The translations under genes were made by a program, and so were the position numbers. A stretch of DNA of 50,249 nt from a virus, in IMG/VR virus record IMGVR_UViG_3300030906_000025, positions 1 to 50,249 of that record; one strand, 5' to 3'. The notes beneath the pieces were generated by a model, which was not told the DNA's origin, did not search any database, and worked only from the letters and a program-made list of their open reading frames with translations. Positions 31,424 through 37,818 of this stretch are shown here, piece after piece; the stretch's first letter is position 1, and each line of letters begins with the position of its first letter.

Positions 31424-31451
31424 GCGAGGGTCCTTCGAGGGTGAGGGTTGA

Positions 31452-31634
31452 TCAGTCGGGCAGGAACTCGGCGGTCGGCCCGTTCGCCGGGCATGACTCG
31501 CCGACGTGCTGCCAGCGGGTCTCGCCGAGTAGCGCGGGCTGCTGGCAGCGACTGCAGCGGCCCGGGATGCAGGTCCACAGGTCGGGCGGCGTGAACGGCG
31601 CGTCGAGATGCCGGAGAGGATGATCGTCGGTCAA
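31452..31634 (-). CDS. Small Cys-containing protein, unknown
   Basis: 60 residues with CIPGRCSRCQQPALLGETRW and a later ESCPANGP: two Cys pairs, a probable zinc ribbon. ATG overlaps the preceding stop (ATGA), so it is coupled to its neighbour. Confidence 0.65.
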   Translation of the reverse strand: MTDDHPLRHLDAPFTPPDLWTCIPGRCSRCQQPALLGETRWQHVGESCPANGPTAEFLPD

Positions 31635-31810
31635 GCCGTGGACTCCGTCTGGTGCTCGGCGACGTGGGCGTCAATCGGCTCCCGGTCGATGCCGACGTGA
31701 ACCTCAACGGTGCGCAGCCCGACCCAGTCGCCCGGCGTTGCACTCACCGGGATGACGATGGGGATGTCGCACTCCGGGCAGATCACCGTGATCGGGTCGA
31801 GGCTGGCCAT
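31631..31810 (-). CDS. Small zinc-ribbon-like protein, unknown
   Basis: 59 residues, MASLDPITVICPECDIPIVI..., with one C-x-x-C and a His-rich end (EVHVGIDREPIDAHVAEHQT). Short proteins of this shape (CPxC, central strands, HxxxH end) are frequent in actinophage early regions. TGATG overlap with the upstream gene. A longer frame upstream is Arg-rich noise. Confidence 0.65.
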   Translation of the reverse strand: MASLDPITVICPECDIPIVIPVSATPGDWVGLRTVEVHVGIDREPIDAHVAEHQTESTA

Positions 31811-31956
31811 CACGCCTCGCCTTCGTCGTCGCCGTCGAACTGCTCGCACTCACACGGCCAGCCGTCCAGCGACCGATCCCGGCAGGTACCGCCGTTGAGG
31901 TGCTTGTCGTACACGTGGGCGCAGGAACACCAGCGCAGAGCGTCAGAGGCGGGCAT
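31810..31956 (-). CDS. Tiny Cys/His protein, unknown
   Basis: 48 residues: ALRWCSCAHVYDKHLNGGTC then WPCECEQFDGDDEGEA. The C-x-C...H...H...C order is that of a small zinc finger. ATG with GAGGCGGTGACC upstream. It follows the 44-residue frame by two bases. Confidence 0.6.
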   Translation of the reverse strand: MPASDALRWCSCAHVYDKHLNGGTCRDRSLDGWPCECEQFDGDDEGEA

Positions 31957-31958
31957 GG

Positions 31959-32093
31959 TCACCGCCTCAGCTCGTCCCGGGTCACCCCGAGCGCCAGGTC
32001 GTAGCGGTCGCACACCCAGCCGCCCGGCAGGCGAGGGAATGCCAGAAGGTGTCGAGGAAGGACCAGACGCGGAGCACAGCATCGCCCCCACAT
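31959..32093 (-). CDS. Possible 44-residue protein next to tRNA-Thr
   Basis: An open frame from an ATG just beyond the 3' end of the tRNA gives MWGRCCAPRLVLPRHLLAFP...GGWVCDRYDLALGVTRDELR. The second half looks like real coding sequence; the start is doubtful, since the first residues overlap tRNA-flanking sequence and no good ribosome site is seen. Confidence 0.45.
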   Translation of the reverse strand: MWGRCCAPRLVLPRHLLAFPRLPGGWVCDRYDLALGVTRDELRR

Positions 32094-32097
32094 GTTG

Positions 32098-32171
32098 AGC
32101 CCCGGACAGGAATTGAACCTGTGACCTCCGAATTACGAAGACGGCGCTCTGCCAAACTGAGCTACCGAGGC
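32098..32171 (-). tRNA. tRNA-Thr (CGT), weak anticodon stem
   Basis: Acceptor arms GCCTCGG and CCGGGGC pair fully (one G-U), the D stem is GCTC/GAGC, and the T arm ACAGG-TTCAATT-CCTGT is perfect. The anticodon loop TTCGTAA gives CGT. The anticodon stem CCGTC/TTCGG has two mismatches next to the loop, so it may be degenerate or need modification. CCA is not encoded. Confidence 0.75.
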
Positions 32172-32179
32172 AAGCGACC

Positions 32180-32215
32180 GCCGGTGCGCGGTGCGAAGAT
32201 CCGCGACTCACCGGC
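32180..32215. terminator. Strong hairpin between tRNA-Thr and the tRNA fragment
   Basis: GCCGGTG and CACCGGC pair outside, CGCGG and CCGCG pair inside. No T run. It may separate tRNA precursors or be left over from a lost tRNA. Confidence 0.4.
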
Positions 32216-32263
32216 AGTGCCCGGGAGGTGCTCGCCAAGCTGAGCTTCGCCGCAGCCATCCGG

Positions 32264-32303
32264 CCGCGACGGCGGGATTCGAACCCGCGCCATTCTCCCT
32301 ACG
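32264..32303 (-). pseudogene. tRNA fragment (T arm only)
   Basis: A perfect T arm, GCGGG-TTCGAAT-CCCGC, with a few bases of apparent variable region and 3' acceptor side. The place where its 5' half should be is occupied by the 3' end of tRNA-Asn, one base away. It therefore cannot be a whole tRNA and looks like the remains of one truncated by recombination. Confidence 0.65.
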
Positions 32304-32376
32304 CTGGCCCGGCAGGAATCGAACCTGCGACGCTCCCGTTAACAGCGGGACGCTCTGCCTACTGAGCTACGAGCCA
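32304..32376 (-). tRNA. tRNA-Asn (GTT)
   Basis: Acceptor TGGCTCG/CGGGCCA, D stem GCTC/GAGC, anticodon stem TCCCG/CGGGA around CTGTTAA (anticodon GTT), T arm GCAGG-TTCGATT-CCTGC. All stems are complete. CCA not encoded. Confidence 0.92.
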
Positions 32377-32380
32377 TCAG

Positions 32381-32452
32381 GTGACCGACGGGGTTCGAAC
32401 CCGCAACCACCGCGACCACAACGCGGCGCTCGACCAGTTGAGCTGCGGTCAC
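32381..32452 (-). tRNA. tRNA-His (GTG)
   Basis: Acceptor GTGACCG/CGGTCAC, D stem GCTC/GAGC, anticodon stem CCGCG/CGCGG around TTGTGGT (anticodon GTG), T arm GCGGG-TTCGAAC-CCCGT. The first G pairs with the last C as the histidine identity base. It lies four bases before tRNA-Asn. Confidence 0.92.
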
Positions 32453-32454
32453 AG

Positions 32455-32526
32455 TAGCGGGAGCGGGGATTGAACCCGCGACCTAAGGCTTATGGGGCCC
32501 TCGCGCTACCGCTGCGCCATCCCGCT
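32455..32526 (-). tRNA. tRNA-Met (CAT), with C33
   Basis: Acceptor AGCGGGA/TCCCGCT pairs fully, so it is not an initiator. D stem GCGC/GCGC, anticodon stem AGGGC/GCCTT, loop CCCATAA with anticodon CAT. Position 33 is C instead of the near-universal T. T arm GCGGG-TTCAATC-CCCGC. It could instead be an Ile tRNA whose C34 is modified. First tRNA of the array. Confidence 0.85.
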
Positions 32527-32535
32527 GCGTCGATC

Positions 32536-32682
32536 CTACGAACCGGCCGCCGTCCGGGCGACCGGGTTTTGGGCTCGCGGCCCCGACACCGTGCGGAGGT
32601 AGCGCAGGGCCGCGAGCAGACCCGCGTCAGCGATGACCCTCGGCATCTCGACGAGCCCCAACGGTGCGCGGAGCAGACGCAC
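32536..32682 (-). CDS. Possible 48-residue protein upstream of the tRNAs
   Basis: A GTG-started frame encodes MRLLRAPLGLVEMPRVIADA followed by GLLAALRYLRTVSGP. The codons look normal for this genome, but there is no clear ribosome site and an inner ATG is possible. Otherwise the stretch is untranslated leader of the tRNA operon. Confidence 0.3.
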   Translation of the reverse strand: MRLLRAPLGLVEMPRVIADAGLLAALRYLRTVSGPRAQNPVARTAAGS

Positions 32683-32698
32683 GCCGCTGGTCTGGTGA

Positions 32699-32730
32699 GC
32701 CGCCCGGCCCGGGGACTTGGGCCGGGCGGC
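32699..32730 (-). terminator. Perfect 12-bp hairpin after the HTH gene
   Basis: GCCGCCCGGCCC and GGGCCGGGCGGC pair without mismatch around an eight-base loop. No T run follows, which is common for GC-rich actinobacterial terminators. Confidence 0.6.
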
Positions 32731-32779
32731 AGCCCCGCCGGCCGGGGGATGGGCACGGAACGCGGCGGGGAGTCGATGG

Positions 32780-33013
32780 TCAGGCGGCGGTGGTGATTCG
32801 CTCTCGCCGTATCCGCACGTCGTGCTCGGCCTTCAGTACGTCGAGCGCCCGGTAGAGCGGGGTGCGCACGCCGGGGTTGACCCGCTTGAGGTAGCCGCGG
32901 CTCGCCCACACGGCAATCCGGCCCGGGTCCACCCTGGCGGCCCGCGCGGCTTCCTGAGGATTCCAGAGCGTCGCTTCAAGGCTCCCGGTGATCGACACGG
33001 GCTCGTCGTCCAT
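32780..33013 (-). CDS. HTH (MerR/excisionase-like) regulator
   Basis: 77 residues. ATWNPQEAARAARV...-type lead, then PGRIAVWASRGYLKRVNPGV and RTPLYRALDVLKAEHDVR: a winged helix-turn-helix as in MerR-like or excisionase-type regulators. I use the ATG giving MDDEPVSITGSLEA; an ATG 33 bases upstream (MHGRRWPSVQT...) is in frame and would place the adjacent palindrome inside the coding part. The palindrome suggests autoregulation. Located between a terminator and the tRNA array. Confidence 0.7.
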   Translation of the reverse strand: MDDEPVSITGSLEATLWNPQEAARAARVDPGRIAVWASRGYLKRVNPGVRTPLYRALDVLKAEHDVRIRRERITTAA

Positions 33014-33019
33014 CGTCTG

Positions 33020-33043
33020 CACGGAAGGCCACCGCCTTCCGTG
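33020..33043. promoter_or_regulatory. Perfect 10-bp inverted repeat before the HTH gene
   Basis: CACGGAAGGC, four bases, GCCTTCCGTG. It ends seven bases from the HTH start codon. It may be the regulator's operator or an mRNA hairpin controlling translation. Confidence 0.55.
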
Positions 33044-33048
33044 CATGC

Positions 33049-33085
33049 GAAAAGCCCCGCCGACCGGTGAGGGCTGACGGGGCTT
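33049..33085 (-). terminator. Intrinsic terminator after the 257-residue gene
   Basis: On the minus strand AAGCCCCG and CGGGGCTT pair and are followed by TTC. It separates the 257-residue gene from the HTH gene. Confidence 0.65.
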
Positions 33086-33093
33086 CGGGGCGC

Positions 33094-33867
33094 TTATGCG
33101 GCGGTGGTCTCTTGGACACACTCCGCCGCGGCTGAGATTACGGCAAACCGATCTTCGGCGCTAGCCCGCTCGGCAATCCGGTGCTTCTCGGTGAGTTCCT
33201 TCGACCAGGCCATGTACTCGGCCTCGGTCATGAGGTTCCCGCAGGCGACGTTTCTGCACTCGACGTAGTCTTCGCCGTCGCCGTAGAACAGGGCCCGCCA
33301 GTCGCACTTGGGACACGGCGCAGATCGCTGCTCCAGTCTGGCGTCCCGCCGGGTGAACCGTGTCGCCGCCCGGTGCCAGTACGAGATCTGGGAGGCCGGG
33401 TTCGCGGAGTCCCGGTCGTGGGCTTCGGTCGCGGCGGGGTGGAAGGTCAGCGACCAGTCGAGGTGGGTCAGAAGGAACGTCACTGCGCCGGTCGCGGTCT
33501 GGCCTTCGCGCCCACGGTCCGGGCGGAAGTTGAGGTGCCGCAACTGGCGGATGTCGTCCTCCAGCTCGGTGAGGCCACCGACGATCAGGTCGGTCATGAG
33601 CCGGGCTGCCTGCCCTGGCCAGACGGCTTCGGGTGCGCGGCCGATCGTGCCGACCTTGTCGCCGGCGCGGGTGCCGTTGACGGCTTCGAGCCAGACTGCG
33701 GCGAGGAGTTCGGGGAGTTCGGCGAGCTGGTGGTAGGCGCGACCCATGCAGCTCAAGCAGTGCACGGGCGTTCCCCAGACTGGGCTGAGTTCGTGGGGCA
33801 GGTCGGCGAGTTCGGCTTTCCGCCAGGCGTTGTTGTGGGTTCCAGGGCACGGCGTGAGGGCAGGCAC
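33094..33867 (-). CDS. Conserved actinophage protein with zinc ribbon, unknown
   Basis: 257 residues from a GTG with GGGAG upstream; the open frame continues further 5' but loses coding character. It begins ALTPCPGTHNNAWRKAELAD, a phrase I have seen at the start of many Streptomyces phage proteins of unknown role. CLSC and a C-terminal CPKCDWRALFYGDGEDYVEC...C form zinc-binding pairs; helices lie between. Nearby genes are regulatory, so a role in early control or DNA contact is possible. Confidence 0.75.
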   Translation of the reverse strand: MPALTPCPGTHNNAWRKAELADLPHELSPVWGTPVHCLSCMGRAYHQLAELPELLAAVWLEAVNGTRAGDKVGTIGRAPEAVWPGQAARLMTDLIVGGLTELEDDIRQLRHLNFRPDRGREGQTATGAVTFLLTHLDWSLTFHPAATEAHDRDSANPASQISYWHRAATRFTRRDARLEQRSAPCPKCDWRALFYGDGEDYVECRNVACGNLMTEAEYMAWSKELTEKHRIAERASAEDRFAVISAAAECVQETTAA

Positions 33868-34107
33868 GAGACAGACTCCCGGTGGGTCAGGAGCGGCAGG
33901 AATGAGCCCAGTATGCGCCTGATGCGGCGGATCACGTGCGTGACCTGCGCGGAGCGTACTTCGGCCCCGGTCGCCGGGGGGAGGGCGGCCGGGGCCGGAG
34001 TCTTGCCGACGCGGATCGGCGTACAACCAGCATGCGCCGGACCTGTTCGTCCGCGCAGGCGAATCAGGCTGTTTCGCGTGCGTAGCAGGTGACAGTGCGT
34101 CACTCTG
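33868..34107. other. Intergenic region between divergent genes
   Basis: About 240 bases without a convincing gene. It must hold promoters for the 257-residue gene (leftward) and the 73-residue gene (rightward). I see GTGAC-AGTGC-GTCAC, a short inverted repeat, just before the rightward start and CACGTG near 33933, but no clear -35/-10 pair. Confidence 0.4.
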
Positions 34108-34329
34108 ATGTTCATGGGGACGACGGTGCTGCTGAAAGTCGACACGGAGCCCGAGGCCCAGGCGTGGGTGACGGTGCTGCGGACCCTCGGCCTGGACGTC
34201 GGCCGCCCGTCCAACTCGCCTGCCGTGTCCGGTGACGGGCGGTGGCTGATCCGGGCCCGCGCACCAGAGGCTCAGCGCGCGCAGCGGCACGACGACCGGA
34301 CGTGCACCATCCCGAACGAAGCCTCATAG
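34108..34329 (+). CDS. Small protein on the opposite strand, unknown
   Basis: 73 residues, MFMGTTVLLKVDTEPEAQAW..., with GC-rich third positions consistent with real coding. Pattern: strand, helix (EAQAWVTVLRTLGLDVGRPS), strand (GRWLIRARAP), like a small ferredoxin-type alpha/beta fold. No ribosome site. Its 3' end overlaps the end of the converging minus-strand gene by 58 bases. The second Met (two codons in) is an alternative start. Confidence 0.55.
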   Translation: MFMGTTVLLKVDTEPEAQAWVTVLRTLGLDVGRPSNSPAVSGDGRWLIRARAPEAQRAQRHDDRTCTIPNEAS

Positions 34330-34931
34330 CAGCGCCGCTCCACTACCTGCGGCCGACGCGACACCCACTCCCGGCCGAGCGTCCATTGCAGCCGCCCTGG
34401 CGACCATCCCTGATCAGCGGCGTATCCGCTGATCACCGACGCGACCTGTTCGCGTAGTGCCGGTTCGGGGTTTTCGCCATAGGAGTTGACCACGGTGCGT
34501 TCACCCGGGCGGTCGATGTGCGTGCCGCTGGCGACTTCGTAGTCCCACCTGCTGTCCGCACCGCCGCCGGGGTGCCGTTCGACGGTCCCCTCCGGATAGA
34601 CGGTCACCCACAGGCTCTGATACTGGATGCGCCGGGGGAGCACGCTGAGGACGTCGTACTCTTCGATGCCGTAGCCGCTGTACTGCTGGGGTCCGCCGAG
34701 CTGGACGCGGTGCTGCTCGGCGAGCTCCGGGGTCGCGAGGATCGCACGGACACCGTTGTCCTCGTACTCGGTGGCGTGGACAGCCCACACCGTCTGCGGC
34801 CCTTCGGCGGCGACTTCGGCCCGGATCAGCTCTGCGGCTTCCCGCCAGCCCTCGAACTTGCCGCCACCGAAACCCACGGCGTCGGCTTCCAACTGGTCGG
34901 CGAGCGCGGTCATGCGCGCGGCGAGAGTCAT
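34272..34931 (-). CDS. Unknown protein of early region
   Basis: 219 residues. ATG overlaps the upstream stop (ATGA); an ATG three codons earlier is possible. Helical start (LAARMTALADQLEADAVGFG), then a beta-rich middle (QTVWAVHATEYEDNGVRAIL; YQSLWVTVYPEGTVERHPGG) and a C-terminal RREWVSRRPQVVERR-like basic end. No family recognised. It is coupled to the 111-residue gene. Confidence 0.65.
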   Translation of the reverse strand: MTLAARMTALADQLEADAVGFGGGKFEGWREAAELIRAEVAAEGPQTVWAVHATEYEDNGVRAILATPELAEQHRVQLGGPQQYSGYGIEEYDVLSVLPRRIQYQSLWVTVYPEGTVERHPGGGADSRWDYEVASGTHIDRPGERTVVNSYGENPEPALREQVASVISGYAADQGWSPGRLQWTLGREWVSRRPQVVERRCYEASFGMVHVRSSCRCAR

Positions 34932-35263
34932 GCCGACCATGATGCGCGCTCTTCCCGGATCCGCTGCCTGAGTTCTTCCACGGCCGCGAGCAGTGCAGCG
35001 TGCGTCGCGGCCGGGGTGAGCCCGACCGCGTTGACGCTCCATTGTCGGGGCGGCTGGGGGCTCTCTTCCGGGATGATCGGGTCGAGTTGCCGGATCTCGG
35101 TCCACGGGGTGGCGTAGCGCTGCTCGTCGCCGTCTCGCCGGGCGCGGCCGACGAATCCGATGTCGGGGTTGGGTAGCAGCGGCGTCCTGGGGTTCAGCGG
35201 CAGGCGGGTGTTCTCGTAGGCGGTGGCGGTGTAGTTCCAGAGGGTTCCGGTGGCGTCGGCCAT
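34928..35263 (-). CDS. Unknown protein of early region
   Basis: 111 residues, MADATGTLWNYTATAYENTR..., with a predicted beta half and a C-terminal helix (AALLAAVEELRQRIREERAS). Coupled to the next gene by ATGA. No domain recognised. Confidence 0.65.
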   Translation of the reverse strand: MADATGTLWNYTATAYENTRLPLNPRTPLLPNPDIGFVGRARRDGDEQRYATPWTEIRQLDPIIPEESPQPPRQWSVNAVGLTPAATHAALLAAVEELRQRIREERASWSA

Positions 35264-35298
35264 GCGATCAGGATGCCATTGGAGGCGGACATGCCACA

Positions 35299-35322
35299 GC
35301 CCCGCCGAGGGGACGGCGGGGC
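35299..35322 (-). terminator. Hairpin between small early genes
   Basis: GCCCCGCCG and CGGCGGGGC pair perfectly around six bases; no T run. Confidence 0.5.
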
Positions 35323-35362
35323 CGGGTTGCTGGCGGTCTTCCTCCGCCGGGACCAGTGTGCG

Positions 35363-35539
35363 TCAGTCCGCGTCTGGTTGGTGTTCGTTGCAGCGGGCGG
35401 CGTGGGCTTCGGCGTCGACGCGGGTGTCCCAGCGGCCGAGTACTTCGCTGCGGGTCTGGTTGTCGCGGACGTGGTAGGTCGTCTCCGTGCGGCCGAGACC
35501 GGCGGGCGGCCAGCTGACGACCTCGAAGCGGGCGCTCAC
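35363..35539 (-). CDS. Small protein, unknown
   Basis: 58 residues from a GTG that overlaps the DUF4236 stop (GTGA): SARFEVVSWPPAGLGRTETT then QTRSEVLGRWDTRVDAEAHA. The strand-helix arrangement (YHVRDNQT...W.T..DAEAHAARCNE) is reminiscent of SPOR-like or DUF2188-type mini domains, but I cannot assign it. Confidence 0.6.
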   Translation of the reverse strand: MSARFEVVSWPPAGLGRTETTYHVRDNQTRSEVLGRWDTRVDAEAHAARCNEHQPDAD

Positions 35540-35724
35540 CGGCGCTTGCTGCTTTTGCGCCAAGAGAGCCCGTCGCCGATCCGCACGGAGGTGGTCCGGC
35601 GGCCGGTGCTGCTCAGCGTCTCGTGGACGCGGCCGGAGCCGAGGGTGATCGACCGGGACTTGCCGTTGAGGTTGAGCTTGACGCCAGGGAAGATCTTGAA
35701 AGACCTGCGGAAACGGAACGGCAT
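35536..35724 (-). CDS. DUF4236 protein
   Basis: 62 residues. The opening MPFRFRRSFKIFPGVKLNLN and the later STGRRTTSVRIGDGLSWR match DUF4236, a small beta module normally seen at the N-terminus of bacterial proteins (M-G-F-R-F-R-K-S...G-L-R-x-N-x-S). The module's role is unknown. Here it is the whole protein. GGAG lies upstream of the ATG. Confidence 0.75.
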   Translation of the reverse strand: MPFRFRRSFKIFPGVKLNLNGKSRSITLGSGRVHETLSSTGRRTTSVRIGDGLSWRKSSKRR

Positions 35725-35775
35725 TGCGGGCTCCTTCGAGGGTTACTGGGTGAGACGCCGGACGGTGCCCGGCGG

Positions 35776-36375
35776 TTACTGCTCGGCTGCGACACGGGCG
35801 GCGTTGTCCATGTCCGCATCCGTCTGCGGGGTGCCGCCGCCGTTGACGAGCAGGTAGAACGCGGCTTCGTCGGCCTCGGTGGCGCAGTCCTTCGTCTCGG
35901 CGACGAGGAGCGAGCAGTAGCGCTCCATGAACCGCTGGCCCTTGAGGGTGAGGCCGCTGTGGCGGACGAAGGGCCCGTCGCCGGTGCCCTCGGTGGTTGC
36001 GACGTGATCTGCGGGGAACCAGCTGGCGGGGACTGCGAACTCGCTGTCGAACCAGGCGACGGCGGTGGTGAGGCGCTGCTTGCCGTCGACGCACGCCCAC
36101 AGCGACTCGCCGGTCTCGTAGGGGTCGCGGCCGGGGTTGGCCTTGGCCCAGGCGGTGTTGCAGCGGTCGGCGAGGATGACGACCCCGGCGGGCAGGCCGC
36201 GCATCCAGCTCTCGACGAGGGCGATGCGCTGGTCGCCAGTCCAGACCTTGCCGCGCTGGTAGGGCGGGTCGATGTTGATCTCGCCGTCCCGGACGCGGCG
36301 GGCCAGCCAGTTGGCGCCCTGGAACGACGGGTTGAGGCTCGTATGTTCGAGCGGGGTGATGGTCTGGCGGGTCAC
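35776..36375 (-). CDS. DUF262 (GmrSD N-domain-like) protein
   Basis: 199 residues; GTG with AAGGAG seven bases upstream. The family marks are clear: INIDPPYQRGKVWTGDQRIA, LVESWMRGLPAGVVIL, and WACVDGKQRLTTAVAWFDSE. In GmrSD type IV restriction and related proteins this ParB-like fold hydrolyses NTP or cuts DNA. Here there is no HNH/DUF1524 partner in the same chain, and the length is that of the N-domain alone plus a helix. Could be a superinfection-exclusion factor, a decoy, or a phage regulator. The choice is open. Confidence 0.75.
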   Translation of the reverse strand: MTRQTITPLEHTSLNPSFQGANWLARRVRDGEINIDPPYQRGKVWTGDQRIALVESWMRGLPAGVVILADRCNTAWAKANPGRDPYETGESLWACVDGKQRLTTAVAWFDSEFAVPASWFPADHVATTEGTGDGPFVRHSGLTLKGQRFMERYCSLLVAETKDCATEADEAAFYLLVNGGGTPQTDADMDNAARVAAEQ

Positions 36376-36409
36376 GGCGGGCTCCTTGATCGGGTCGGGT
36401 GGCGGGCTT

Positions 36410-36754
36410 CTACCAGGGGTCGATGTTGAGGTCGTCGCTCCAGTGCTGGCCGTCGTGGCCTGACAGCAGGCCACAGGTCGCGTTGTCGTCCGGCGGTACG
36501 GCACCACAGCGACTGGAGTTCTTCGCCCCCGGCCTGCGGTCGTTGTGCTCGTCGGCTTCCAAGGCGTTGCGCTCCAGGCGGTCCGCGAGGTGGCGAGCCA
36601 TGGTCGGCGTGAGCTCAATCTCGATCTCGCGTCCGGCGCTGCTTCCGGGAGTGGTCACAACCACGGTGACTGTGACGACGGTGCTGCCGCCGATCACCAT
36701 GCGGGTGTCGATCTTGCGCCAGCTGGCGAGCCACGGCTTCATGCGACCGGCCAT
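36410..36754 (-). CDS. Unknown early protein
   Basis: 114 residues, MAGRMKPWLASWRKIDTRMV..., with a strong strand pair (STVVTVTVVVTTPGSSAGRE) and a helix (PTMARHLADRLERNALEADE). The end has a Cys pair (CGAVPPDDNATCGLLSGHDG) typical of phage small zinc-like tails. TGATG overlap with the upstream gene. Confidence 0.65.
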   Translation of the reverse strand: MAGRMKPWLASWRKIDTRMVIGGSTVVTVTVVVTTPGSSAGREIEIELTPTMARHLADRLERNALEADEHNDRRPGAKNSSRCGAVPPDDNATCGLLSGHDGQHWSDDLNIDPW

Positions 36755-37473
36755 CAGTTCTCGTCCTCGTCGGCCTCGGTGTTGCAGTCTGCGCAGGTCC
36801 CGGCTGGCTGGTCCTCGTGCTCGCGGCAGACCGCGACAATCCGGTAGTCCCCGTCCGCGTCTTCGGCGAGGAATTCGGCGGCGTCGTTGGCGGCCTTCAG
36901 GGCGCAGTCGCGGGAGTGGACGAAGCCGCCGTCGTTCTCGTTCCAGATGCCGTAGGTGACACCGGACTCGCACGCGGGGACGGGCAGCGCGTCGGCGTGC
37001 GCGCCGCGCTCGTCGGTCACGTGGTGGCCGATGCAGATGGGCTTGACCGTGAAGGTGATGCCCTCGTTGGCGGGGTCGCTGGTGTAGTTCGCGGCGGTGG
37101 CCCCGGCGGCGATGCGGCCGTAGTCGCCCCGGAAGCCGTCCTCGGTGAGGTCGCCGTCGGCGAAGACGCCGTATGCCTGCTGCGGGGTAGTGGTCTCGGT
37201 CATGGCGGTTGCCTCCTTGGCGGCCTGGTCGGCCTGCTCCTGCTGGATGGTGCGGACGTATTCGACGGCTTCGCGCTTGGTGGTGAACTCACTGTCGGCG
37301 TGGTATTCGCCGGGGCTGGTGAGCATCCAGCGGGGTCCGCGCGGCAGGCCCTTTAGGAAGTCGTCGCTGGTGTCGACGGGGCAGTTCTGGAGCTGGTAGG
37401 TACCAGCCGGGGTGTCGATGTCATAGGAGCCGGCGCAGCGCTTGCGGACTGTGACGGTCACCGCGTTCGACAT
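36754..37473 (-). CDS. Unknown protein, first gene of leftward early operon
   Basis: 239 residues; GGGAG lies before the ATG. N-terminal part reads VTVTVRKRCAGSYDIDTPAG then REAVEYVRTIQQEQADQAAK; the second half has scattered Cys and ends CREHEDQPAGTCADCNTEAD, a zinc-ribbon-like tail. Two fused modules are likely. It is transcribed from the divergent promoter with TTGACA and lies opposite the AlpA-like regulator. Confidence 0.65.
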   Translation of the reverse strand: MSNAVTVTVRKRCAGSYDIDTPAGTYQLQNCPVDTSDDFLKGLPRGPRWMLTSPGEYHADSEFTTKREAVEYVRTIQQEQADQAAKEATAMTETTTPQQAYGVFADGDLTEDGFRGDYGRIAAGATAANYTSDPANEGITFTVKPICIGHHVTDERGAHADALPVPACESGVTYGIWNENDGGFVHSRDCALKAANDAAEFLAEDADGDYRIVAVCREHEDQPAGTCADCNTEADEDEN

Positions 37474-37512
37474 CTTGGTCTCCCTGGCTGCTCGGGCTTT
37501 CCTTCTGCTTCC

Positions 37513-37542
37513 AGCATGGCGGATAGCTAGGTACTCTGTCAA
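37513..37542 (-). promoter_or_regulatory. Leftward promoter with TTGACA
   Basis: Minus-strand TTGACA, an 18-base spacer, then CATGCT. A perfect -35 and a fair -10. Its -35 forms one arm of an inverted repeat shared with the rightward promoter. Confidence 0.55.
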
Positions 37543-37569
37543 CAGGTTTACAGCGCAGAACATGTTGAC
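37538..37569. promoter_or_regulatory. Inverted repeat covering both divergent -35 boxes
   Basis: GTCAACA and TGTTGAC face each other across 18 bases. Each arm contains the -35 of one promoter, so a dimer bound here could switch both. The AlpA-like protein encoded next to it is the obvious candidate. Confidence 0.5.
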
Positions 37570-37593
37570 TAGGGAAATGGGAACCGCAATGAT
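37565..37593 (+). promoter_or_regulatory. Rightward promoter, probably leaderless
   Basis: TTGACT, 17 bases, AATGAT, six bases, then ATG of the HTH gene. No ribosome site, so the transcript would begin at or next to the start codon. Confidence 0.55.
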
Positions 37594-37599
37594 CGGACC

Positions 37600-37815
37600 A
37601 TGACCACGACCGAACTCGTCGGCCTCACCGAAATCGGGCAGATGTTCAACATCTCCCGACAGCGCGCCTACGCCCTCGCCAAGAAGCGCGGATTCCCCGA
37701 ACCCGTCAGCACACTCAGCACCGGCCGCGTCTGGGAGAAGGGCGCAGTCGCGGCATGGGGCGAGACCTGGGACCGGAGCAACACGGGCGGACGGCCACCC
37801 AAGCCCGACGCCTGA
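37600..37815 (+). CDS. AlpA/MerR-like HTH regulator
   Basis: 71 residues. LVGLTEIGQMFNISRQRAYA then LAKKRGFPEPVSTLSTGRVW: an AlpA-family winged helix used by phages and plasmids as small regulators or excisionases. Lys/Pro-rich C-terminal tail. It starts six bases after a -10 element and is divergent from the early operon. It probably binds the inverted repeat upstream (inference). Ends three bases before the Mrr-like gene, which converges on it. Confidence 0.75.
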   Translation: MTTTELVGLTEIGQMFNISRQRAYALAKKRGFPEPVSTLSTGRVWEKGAVAAWGETWDRSNTGGRPPKPDA

Positions 37816-37818
37816 CCC

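Noticed and set aside
32049-32796. + strand frames reading GFEPAP, RNRTCD and RGSNPQ
   Set aside because: These phrases are the typical false translations of tRNA genes on the opposite strand.
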